A DNA stretch of 64,000 bases from contig NZ_CP034463.1 of the NCBI RefSeq assembly GCF_003955715.1, forward strand, positions 10,292,001 through 10,356,000, read 5' to 3'. Source of the DNA: Streptomyces aquilus. Lineage in GTDB: Bacteria; Actinomycetota; Actinomycetes; Streptomycetales; Streptomycetaceae. The first letter of the stretch is position 1, and each line of letters begins with the position of its first letter. A program made the translations under genes and the position numbers. This document shows, piece by piece, positions 52,851-59,715 of this stretch. Under the pieces are notes generated by a model that saw only the letters and a program-made list of their open reading frames with translations, was not told where the DNA came from and ran no database searches.

Positions 52851-54016
52851 CGGCTGTCCTCCGGGCCGGCCATGCCACGCGGCGATGGCACCCGCTCGAT
52901 CGCCGCCCGCACCCGCTTCGGATCCGGGAACAGGTACGGCGCCTGTGAGTCGAGGCTCTTCTGCCCGAGCACCGCCTGCACCTCGTCCGGCTGGCCTCCG
53001 GCGTCGGTGACGTTGGAGGCGAACGCCCGGCGCGCCATGTGCGCGCCCACCCGCCGGTCCAGTCCGGCCCGGCCGCTGAGCCGTTCCAGGAGCTCGCCGA
53101 TCGCCTCCGGCGACATTGGCTCTCCCAGCGGCGCCCGGAAGAGGTTCACGAGCAGGAAGTCGCTCCCGCCCATCCCGAGCAGCCGGTGCCGCTCGTCGTA
53201 GTACAGGTCGAACGCGGACACCACGAGGAAGTCCAGCGGCGCCACCCACGCGGGCCGCGACTTCGACCAGGCCCCGTTCACGTTCTCCCGCCGCCGCACA
53301 TGAACGTGAGCGCCCGGGTAGTCGCAGCCCAGCGCCCGGGAGTCCGGCAGCAGATGGACATCGCTGCGCCGCAGGCCCGCCACCTGACCGCGACGAAGCC
53401 CGACCCGGCCGACCAGCAGGACGATCAGCCGGTCACGCGCGTTACGGCAGGCGACGAACATCGCCACCAGCGCGGCGTCCGCGGCCCGGTCCACCGTCGT
53501 CTCCGGCTCGCGCAGCGAGTGCACCGGACGCAGCCGGTAGAACAGGCCGCCGTCTTCCCCCTGTGCCTCCGCGGGAAGATCCCGGCTGTCGGCAAGCTCG
53601 TAGATCTGCCCGAGCACCGACCTCGGTGCCTCACTGACTGACACCGCGTACGACAGCAGACCCCGCACCGCGACCAGCACCCGGTTGATCCGCCGCTCAC
53701 CGCGCACCGGGACGGCACCGGGCCCGGCCCGCACCACCGGCACCACCCCGTCCCGCGGGGCCGGGGTGTACTTCAACCAGACCATGAACAATCCGAGGTC
53801 TCGCCCGGCCTCCGCCCACGCCCGCCCCGTCGATCCGCTCCAGCGCAGGTAGAGCGCGACACTGCCGGCGTAAGCCTTGGTCGTCAGCTCCGCCCGGTCT
53901 CGGCCGAACCTCAGATGCCGAAGCCACTGATCAGCTAGAGAGACGACCTCCAAATGGTCATCAAGGACCGTCCAGTACCTCTGCCCGGACGGCATCACCA
54001 CGGGAAACGCTCGCAT
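52847..54016 (-). CDS. TnpA-like tyrosine recombinase of a Tn554-like element (389 aa)
   Basis: ATG 54016 (MRAFPVVMPSGQRYWTVLDD) follows AGGAGT. SAM-like N-domain (AELTTKAYAGSVALYLRWSG). Catalytic box I GLRRGQVAGLRRSDV (Arg), HMARRAFASNVTDAGG (His..Arg), AVLGQKSLDSQAPYLFP (Tyr nucleophile; Gln replaces the usual His). It is the first gene of the three. Element ends and target site could not be fixed by eye. Confidence 0.88.
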   Translation of the reverse strand: MRAFPVVMPSGQRYWTVLDDHLEVVSLADQWLRHLRFGRDRAELTTKAYAGSVALYLRWSGSTGRAWAEAGRDLGLFMVWLKYTPAPRDGVVPVVRAGPGAVPVRGERRINRVLVAVRGLLSYAVSVSEAPRSVLGQIYELADSRDLPAEAQGEDGGLFYRLRPVHSLREPETTVDRAADAALVAMFVACRNARDRLIVLLVGRVGLRRGQVAGLRRSDVHLLPDSRALGCDYPGAHVHVRRRENVNGAWSKSRPAWVAPLDFLVVSAFDLYYDERHRLLGMGGSDFLLVNLFRAPLGEPMSPEAIGELLERLSGRAGLDRRVGAHMARRAFASNVTDAGGQPDEVQAVLGQKSLDSQAPYLFPDPKRVRAAIERVPSPRGMAGPEDSR

Positions 54017-54102
54017 CCCAAACTCCTGCCACGAGTCGTGCAACAACCCGCCGCAGAGCCACACCCCCCGAGAACGAGTCCCCGAGGGTCAACGAACCCG
54101 CC

Positions 54103-54270
54103 TCACCCCACGTCACACCACAGCCGGTCCACCCCGAGAGAAATCGGGCAGCCGCCGTTGCCGTAGCGGTGTGTCTTGCGCTGGCATCCGGCACACAGGC
54201 CGACCTGGTCGCCGGGGCAGGTCAGCGCGGACGGGTCCGGTTCGGAGGCCGGGGGAGGGGGAGTCGACAT
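54103..54270 (-). CDS. Small zinc-ribbon-like protein (55 aa)
   Basis: ATG 54270 follows AGGAC. The protein starts MSTPPPPASEPDPSALTC, then GLCAGCQRKTHRYGNGGCP and ends LWCDVG. Five cysteines (CPGD, CAGC, GGC, WC) fit metal binding. It overlaps the end of the DUF6233-like frame in another frame, and its cysteine pattern favours it as real there. Confidence 0.5.
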   Translation of the reverse strand: MSTPPPPASEPDPSALTCPGDQVGLCAGCQRKTHRYGNGGCPISLGVDRLWCDVG

Positions 54271-54757
54271 CGTGCGTCCTGTTCTGGGCGGCGAAGACCA
54301 GCCGCCTTCCCGCAGGATAACCGGCCGAATGACACGACTGTTCGAGCCACGCCGGTGTCAGAATGCCCCAAACCGTGCGTCGGTGTTGCTGCGCCCGGCC
54401 CGGCGGGCGGCGGGCGGCTAAGTCGATGATGTGGAGCTGGACGTCGGGCTGGCAGTGGGTGCAGCCGGGCAGGCCCGTGGCGAGCAGGCGGCGGGCTTCG
54501 TCGCGGTCGACAGGGCGGCGGCGTTTGCCTGCCGCGTAGCAGTCGCCGGCGTGGACCTGGACGGGCGGGTGGCCCGCGCCGATGCCGAGTCCGACGATCC
54601 ACTCCGGCGGGGCGGGCCGGTTGCGGCGGCCGCGTTCCTGCTCGCGTTCCCGCTGCCGGAGGGCTTCGATCTTGCGGTCGATGCGCTCGATCCACAGGGC
54701 ATGCCAGACCCGCAGGGTGTGAAGGCGCTCCAGGTCGGGCGGCAGATCATCGAACAC
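54113..54757 (-). CDS. DUF6233-like protein
   Basis: GTG 54757 starts VFDDLPPDLERLHTLRVWHA. The family layout is clear to about residue 120: coiled start (RIDRKIEALRQREREQERGR), RPAPPEWIVGLGIGAGHPPV, HAGDCYAAGKRRRPVDRDEA and CTHCQPDVQLHIID. The remaining 90 residues to 54113 are Arg/Pro-rich and overlap another small gene, so the natural end may be near 54390. It is divergent from the polymerase-Y-like gene. Function unknown; common in streptomycete accessory DNA. Confidence 0.65.
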   Translation of the reverse strand: MFDDLPPDLERLHTLRVWHALWIERIDRKIEALRQREREQERGRRNRPAPPEWIVGLGIGAGHPPVQVHAGDCYAAGKRRRPVDRDEARRLLATGLPGCTHCQPDVQLHIIDLAARRPPGRAQQHRRTVWGILTPAWLEQSCHSAGYPAGRRLVFAAQNRTHDVDSPSPGLRTGPVRADLPRRPGRPVCRMPAQDTPLRQRRLPDFSRGGPAVV

Positions 54758-54845
54758 ATTGCCGATTCTAGGCCCATGATCCTTCCCCGTGCCCTCGCGT
54801 GTTCGATTTTGCGTTCGATAACGTGGGGTGTGGGAGGTGACGGTG

Positions 54846-55856
54846 ATGACCACGAGCGCGGTGACACCGGACCAGGTGTCGACGATCATGCATGTGCGGT
54901 GCCCGGACGGGCTGCCAGAGCCCGCCTACCGGCAGCTACTGGAACTGATGGCGGAACTCTCGCCGATCGTCCAAGCCCTGCCGCCGAGCGCGGCTGTGGT
55001 GGAGTTGAAGGGGGCTTTGCGCTATCACGGCACCGATGCCCGCCGTCTGGGGGAGATCCTGCGGATCCGCTCCCTGTCCCGCCTCGGCGTCGACGTCCGT
55101 GTCGGTATCGGCCCCACGATCACGGTGGCGGCCACCGCCTCCGCCCAGGTCCCGTCTCCGGGCGGCATCCTCGCCGTCGCCCCGGGCGAGGCGGACGACT
55201 GGCTGGGGCCGCTGCCGGTGGAGGCCCTGCACGGCATCGGCCCGCGGCAGGCGGCGGTGCTGCGTGACTACGGCATCCACTGTGTCGGCCTGCTCGCGGC
55301 CGTCCCGCCCGCCACCGTGCACCGTCTGCTGGGCGGCCGCGCTGGCCGCATCGCCGCGGACCGTGCCCGCGGCATCGACCCGCGCCCCGTCGTCCCCCGC
55401 GCCCTGCCTCCGGCCGCCTCCGTGCGGTGTCGCTTCGAGCGGCACGTCCTGGACGGTGCCACCGTGCGTGCCGCCCTGCTCGAACTCGTCGTCCGGCTCG
55501 GACGCCAGCTGCGCCGTCGCGACCAGGTGGCCCGCGCCCTGACCCTCACCCTCACCTTCGCCGGCAACACCCGATGGGAGAAGACCCGGCGCCTGGTGGA
55601 GCCGTCCGCCCACGACGACGACCTGCGCACCCTCGCCTACCAGCTGATGGACGCCGCCGGCCTGCAACGCGGCAGGCTGACCGGACTGTCGCTCAGGGGT
55701 GAGGACCTCATCGGCGCGGACCAGGCCGCCGAGCAGATCAGCCTGGACGACGCCCGTGAAGCCCGCCTGGTCGCCGAAACCGTGGTCGACCGGGTTCGGG
55801 ACAAGTTCGGTGCGGGCGTCATCGGCCCGGCCGCCGTCTTCCGCCGCGCCTCATGA
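54846..55856 (+). CDS. Y-family DNA polymerase-like protein without catalytic acids
   Basis: ATG 54846 follows GGGAGGTG. Over 336 aa it has the palm/fingers outline (LSPIVQALPPSAAVVELKGA; LGVDVRVGIGPTITVAATAS), a helix-hairpin-helix (PVEALHGIGPRQAAVLRDYG) and a little-finger domain (LLELVVRLGRQLRRRDQVAR to TLTLTFAGNTRWEKTRRL). The N-terminal DxD region and the second acidic pair are missing: VVELKG stands where DEAFLD is normal. It therefore probably cannot polymerise, like ImuB-type accessory factors. A partner polymerase is not in this window. Confidence 0.8.
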   Translation: MTTSAVTPDQVSTIMHVRCPDGLPEPAYRQLLELMAELSPIVQALPPSAAVVELKGALRYHGTDARRLGEILRIRSLSRLGVDVRVGIGPTITVAATASAQVPSPGGILAVAPGEADDWLGPLPVEALHGIGPRQAAVLRDYGIHCVGLLAAVPPATVHRLLGGRAGRIAADRARGIDPRPVVPRALPPAASVRCRFERHVLDGATVRAALLELVVRLGRQLRRRDQVARALTLTLTFAGNTRWEKTRRLVEPSAHDDDLRTLAYQLMDAAGLQRGRLTGLSLRGEDLIGADQAAEQISLDDAREARLVAETVVDRVRDKFGAGVIGPAAVFRRAS

Positions 55857-55877
55857 CCCGCACGCCGTCCGCTCCCG

Positions 55878-56582
55878 ATGCTTGTGGGGGTGAGGTCCGT
55901 GCTGCTTGAGCCGCCCGGATGGCCAGGCCGACCCGAAGGACTGCCGCACTGGCCCTATGTGCGGGCCGTCGACGACGCGCTCGCTGCACGCGGCATCCCG
56001 CCCGGCTCGGTACACGCCGACTGCACCACCCGCGAGTACGGCGGCCTGACCACCTACATGTGGCTGACCTGGGACGCCAGCCGCACCCGCTACCGAAGCA
56101 GCGGCATCCGCCTGCACTGGCAGGAACGCCGCGGCTGGTTCTACGCCCTCACCTGCCTCAACACCCGGGAGATCCTTCTCTACGCGCCGCTCGCCCCGCT
56201 GCGCACCGTCGTCCCCGACCCGGAGCACGTCACGGACGTCGCCGAACAGCTGGTCCGCTTCCGCCAGATCCCCGACATGGAGTACCGCACGGAGTGGGAG
56301 CGAGGAGAGGAACTCCGGGCCGCCGCCCGCGACTTCCGCCGCGCCGTGCTTGGCCTGCCGCCACTCGCACACCCCGAGACGCCCACCGGCCCCGGCGGCA
56401 GACCGGACGCGGAGCAGGAGCAGGGCATGCGGCTGACGATCGACACCCTCACCGACACCTACGAACAGGCACTCGCCGCCGTGCAGGCCATCTACGGACA
56501 CAACGAGGACGCCCCGCACCGCCGCTCACCGACCGACCTCGGGCAAGCACTCCGGCCGACCATGGAAGAACATGAGCGGTGA
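55878..56582 (+). CDS. Hypothetical protein, possibly DUF6292-like (234 aa)
   Basis: The start is ATG 55878 or a nearby GTG. Early motif WPYVRAVDDALAARGIPPGS, then TYMWLTWDASRTRYRSSGIR and GWFYALTCLNTREILLYAPL. This resembles the small actinobacterial DUF6292 fold, but I am not certain. The second half is acidic and helical. It follows the polymerase-like gene by 21 bases, so the two are likely co-transcribed. Confidence 0.6.
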   Translation: MLVGVRSVLLEPPGWPGRPEGLPHWPYVRAVDDALAARGIPPGSVHADCTTREYGGLTTYMWLTWDASRTRYRSSGIRLHWQERRGWFYALTCLNTREILLYAPLAPLRTVVPDPEHVTDVAEQLVRFRQIPDMEYRTEWERGEELRAAARDFRRAVLGLPPLAHPETPTGPGGRPDAEQEQGMRLTIDTLTDTYEQALAAVQAIYGHNEDAPHRRSPTDLGQALRPTMEEHER

Positions 56583-56598
56583 CAGCTCAAGGAAGAAG

Positions 56599-56627
56599 GG
56601 CCCGCCGAGGAACTGACGGGCCCCTAC
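56599..56627 (-). terminator. Hairpin downstream of the first secreted peptide gene
   Basis: AGGGCCCG and CGGGCCCT enclose a 13-base loop. A related hairpin (about 56837-56868) follows the second peptide gene. Also positioned to end the rightward genes at 56582. Confidence 0.5.
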
Positions 56628-56656
56628 TGCTGCGCCGAAGTACGGGTGAGGGTCTC

Positions 56657-56773
56657 CTACTTGGGGTTTTGCCCGCAGCAGGCCACGGTGTCGGACTGGC
56701 CGGCGGTGGTGAGGGGGGTTACGGCGAGCACTGCTGCCAGTGCTACGAACAAGCCGATTGCTGCTTTGCGCAT
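56657..56773 (-). CDS. Secreted Cys-Cys peptide 1 (38 aa)
   Basis: ATG 56773 lies 6 bases after AAGGAGA. The peptide starts MRKAAIGLFVALAAVLAV, a basic then hydrophobic signal peptide with cleavage likely after LTTA. The mature part is about GQSDTVACCGQNPK. It is 30/38 identical to the peptide encoded just upstream at 56898-57014. Export by Sec is expected. A vicinal Cys-Cys in a 14-residue product suggests metal or disulfide chemistry, or a signal. No known family. Confidence 0.75.
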   Translation of the reverse strand: MRKAAIGLFVALAAVLAVTPLTTAGQSDTVACCGQNPK

Positions 56774-56897
56774 CGCGTCTCCTTGTCGATCTCGTTACTG
56801 CCAGGCCCACCTGAACTGCGCACTCCCGAAGTGACCAAGGGCCTGTCGAAGAGCTGACGGGCCCCTACTGCTGCGCCGAAGTACGGGTGAGCGTCTC

Positions 56898-57014
56898 CTA
56901 CTTGGGGGTTTGACCGCAGCAGGCGACGGTGTCGGTGTGGCCGGCGGTGGTGAGGGGGGTTACGGCGAGCACGGCCGCCAGCGCCACGAACAAGCTGATT
57001 ACTGCTTTGCGCAT
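56898..57014 (-). CDS. Secreted Cys-Cys peptide 2 (38 aa)
   Basis: ATG 57014 lies 6 bases after AGGGAGA. The protein starts MRKAVISLFVALAAVLAV, ends GHTDTVACCGQTPK, and has the same signal peptide and DTVACCGQ core as peptide 1. The duplication covers gene, ribosome site and downstream hairpin (about 56614-56800 and 56853-57040). Conservation of the mature core and of the frame argues that both are real genes. Confidence 0.75.
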   Translation of the reverse strand: MRKAVISLFVALAAVLAVTPLTTAGHTDTVACCGQTPK

Positions 57015-57261
57015 CGCGTCTCCCTGTCGATCTCGTTCAGCACGTCCGCCGACGACAGCTCTTTACGGCTGTCTGGCGGTTTACCGCAGCCGCGCCCACG
57101 TGGTGGCGCGGGAAGGCGGTGTTGCCCACGGCGTCGACCCTAGGGAGAGGGGCCATATGCGACAAGCGAATGTCTCGCATGGCTGCCATCCGGAAACCGC
57201 ATGAGCCGAGGCTGTCGGGCCCTCAAACCCGCGCAGGTTGGTCGCCTTTGATGGTGACCTG

Positions 57262-58257
57262 TTAGGGAGCCGCCCCGAACAGTGGCACGTCGCCTAGTGT
57301 CATGTCGGCTCGAATGCGGGTGAACCTGACCGGGTGGCGCCAGCGCCCGGGGCTGTCCCGGGCGACGTCCACGGCGACTTCGGCAACTGCTTCGGGTACG
57401 ACCAGGCGCACCGACAGGTGCTCCCTTGAACTCCACCCAGCGCTGAAGGTGCGGCCTGTCCAGGGATAGTCGGCGCCACCGGTGCGCAGCTGCCCGGCGA
57501 GAGTCTGGCGCGCGGTCGTGCTGAGGGTGGTGGTGCGGCCTGCGTACCGGAGCCGGCCGGCGTCGTCGTAGCGGCCGAGCAGGGCGGTCGTGGGGGCAGT
57601 GAGGCTGCCGGTGACCGCGCCGACGACTGCCTCCGTGGTGTGGCGCATCTTGTACTTGGTCCAGCCGCGCCCGCCCGGCACGTACCTGCTCGCCAGAGGC
57701 CGGAACACCAGGCCTTCGATGCCGACGGCCGGGTAGTCGGCCAGCCAGGCGGCCGCCTGCACCGGGTCGGTCGTGGTCGCACACAGCGACCACGGCGCGG
57801 CCAGATGATGCTTGAGGAACAGCTCCTGCAGCGCGGCATAGCGGTCGCTGAAGGGCCAGCCGGTGAGGCCCTGGCCGTTCAGGCGCAGGAGGTCGAACGC
57901 AACCAGATGCGCGGGGAGCTCGCCGGCCGCGCGGGTCGCGGCCGCGCCGCGGCGGTGCATGCGCTGCTGCAGCCGCTCGAACGCGAGCCGTCCGCCCTCC
58001 CACACGACCAGCTCGCCATCAACCGCCGTGTCGTCGGGAAGCAGGCGAACGGCCTCCTCAATCTCGGGGAACGATGCGGTCAGATCGCCGCCGTTACGGC
58101 TGCGCACCGCGACCCGGCCATCAGCCCACCGGCCAACCAGTGCACGGTAGCCGTCCCACTTGAGTTGCGCCGCCCACCCGGCCGGGAGCGCCGGGTCGGT
58201 GACGGGCACGGCGCGCATGGGCTCCGGCAGCGACCAGCCGGGTGAGGAAGCAGGCAT
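57262..58257 (-). CDS. ATP-dependent DNA ligase (LigD ligase-domain type, 331 aa)
   Basis: ATG 58257 (MPASSPGWSLPEPMRAVPV) follows GGAAGGGG. Nucleotidyltransferase motifs: I LKWDGYRAL (Lys33, adenylated), III VDGELVVWE (80-87), IV EGLVFRP (181-187), V WTKYKMRH (199-206). The OB-fold end has HLSVRLVVPEAVAEVAVDVA and GRWRHPVRFTRIRAD. It is complete, unlike the copy at 35218-36071. It would seal breaks held by Ku (40614). The upstream region carries seven TGCGCA sites. Confidence 0.92.
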   Translation of the reverse strand: MPASSPGWSLPEPMRAVPVTDPALPAGWAAQLKWDGYRALVGRWADGRVAVRSRNGGDLTASFPEIEEAVRLLPDDTAVDGELVVWEGGRLAFERLQQRMHRRGAAATRAAGELPAHLVAFDLLRLNGQGLTGWPFSDRYAALQELFLKHHLAAPWSLCATTTDPVQAAAWLADYPAVGIEGLVFRPLASRYVPGGRGWTKYKMRHTTEAVVGAVTGSLTAPTTALLGRYDDAGRLRYAGRTTTLSTTARQTLAGQLRTGGADYPWTGRTFSAGWSSREHLSVRLVVPEAVAEVAVDVARDSPGRWRHPVRFTRIRADMTLGDVPLFGAAP

Positions 58258-58323
58258 GCTCAACCCCTTCCACCCTGGGCGGCATCTCCTGCACACCGCC
58301 CACCAACGGCCGCGCCGACAGGC

Positions 58324-58481
58324 TGCGCAATCAGCTGCGCAATCACGCAGACGGCCGGTGCGCAGCGAGTGCGCACCAGGCCGGTCCTGCTGCGCAAGCG
58401 GCCGGGAGCTTCGCACGTCTGCGCACTCAAGGGGGCGGTGGGCGGCTATGGCTGGTGCACAACGCCCCATCTGATTGCGCA
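58324..58481. promoter_or_regulatory. Cluster of seven TGCGCA sites upstream of the ligase gene
   Basis: TGCGCA occurs at 58324, 58336, 58359, 58370, 58391, 58420 and 58476. The first five are 11-12 or 21-23 bases apart, placing them on one face of the helix. Each is a six-base palindrome. This suggests cooperative protein binding or an iteron-like site. Confidence 0.6.
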
Positions 58482-58528
58482 GGCCTATGACCTGCATGGT
58501 CAGCCCTGTGGCTGGGGGCGGGGAGACC

Positions 58529-58575
58529 GTGGTCGGGCCCATGGTCGGGGTGTGGTCAGGCCCATGGTCGGGCTT
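58529..58575. repeat. Tandem repeat of a GGTC(G/A)GGCCCATGGTCGGG unit
   Basis: Two copies about 27 bases apart with one change. A related string is in the inverted repeat at 44007-44070. It overlaps the 3' end of the Replic_Relax pseudogene. Confidence 0.6.
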
Positions 58576-59510
58576 GCCGTCCGGTCGACGCCGCACCAAA
58601 GCCAGCCCTTGGCAGCCTGTCAGCCTGCCAAGGGCGCAACCCAGGAACGCACTGCCCGGCCTCGGTCATCGGCTGCCAGACGGGTGCAGAGGGCCCCGCA
58701 CGGAGCAGCTCCGTCAGCGGGGCCGCGAGGATGGGTACCTGTCGCGCGAAATCGGCGCCGGCCAGCCGGGCGGCCGCGCGCAGTGCACTCAGCCGGTTCT
58801 CCACCCCGGCGGGGCCGGTGCCGTCCAGGACGAACAACAGACGCGGGAAGAGCGGATACCGCCGCCACTCTTCCTCGAGAACAGCGCTCCCGCGCGGCCG
58901 GCCGACAGGAGTCGGTACATACCGATACAGCCGCTCATAGGCCCGGATCTTCGCCGCCACACGCTCGGGCCTCATGGTGGCCCGGTCCACCTCCACGAAC
59001 GCCCGCAACATCGACCAGTCCCGCTCACCCTCACCGCCGCGCCGGTAGTAGAGCAGGGCGTCGGGAATGACGGCCTCGCCACCCCCCAAGGGGTGGTGCA
59101 CTTCAGGGATCCAGTCCAAGGGCCGGCACACATCCCCGCAGCGGCAGGCGTCCTGCACGAACGCCAGCGCGGTCTCCGTCACCGTCAACACGTGCCCCGC
59201 CCGCAGACGGACCGCCGTACGGTCGGCTCCCAGCCGGGACGGCCGCCAGCCCCGCAACTCCGCGAACCCACCAACAACCTCCGCCCCGTACTCGGTGACG
59301 AACCAGGCCCGCATCCGGCCCGCCTGAGGCAACGTCACACGATCAACCAACCCACCCCTCACCCCGCAGCTTCACCAGCCGCCGCCTCGTCTGCTCGATC
59401 CGCACCCCCGGCCCGATCATCAGATGCATCTGCTCAGTGGTAGCCATCCGGTGCTGCGCCAGGACCGTCAACGCCAACCGGTCCCCGCCACCCGCATCCC
59501 TCTTCACCAT
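58556..59510 (-). pseudogene. Replic_Relax family gene split by a 4-bp duplication
   Basis: ATG 59510 (MVKRDAGGGDRLALTVLAQH, RMATTEQMHLMIGPG) begins a winged-helix typical of replication-relaxation proteins. At 59345-59352 the quartet AACC is doubled, stopping the frame after LRGEGWVG. In the next frame the protein resumes RVTLPQAGRMRAWFVTEYGA, WRPSRLGADRTAVRLRAGHV, PEVHHPLGGGEAVIPDALLY and EVDRATMRPERVAAKIRAYE. Removing one quartet gives GEGWVDRVT and restores about 316 codons. These proteins belong to actinobacterial plasmids and integrative elements. Confidence 0.8.
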
Positions 59511-59715
59511 GACCCGCCGCCTCCCGTACGGGGCGGCACCACCACCGGCGCCGCGCCTACGGGACAGGCCAGCAGCCGGCCCTGACCAGACCACCGACCA
59601 TGAAGGCCCGACCAGCATCACGATGCGATAACCCCACCCCCGACCACGCCGTACAACCCCACCCGCGAACGGAATTGAGGGCGTGGCGGCTACCGGCAAT
59701 GCGACGCCCCGAGTT

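Noticed and set aside
50628..53201. 857-codon rightward frame opposite the recombinase genes
   Set aside because: Antisense shadow. Tyrosine-recombinase motifs are on the minus strand.
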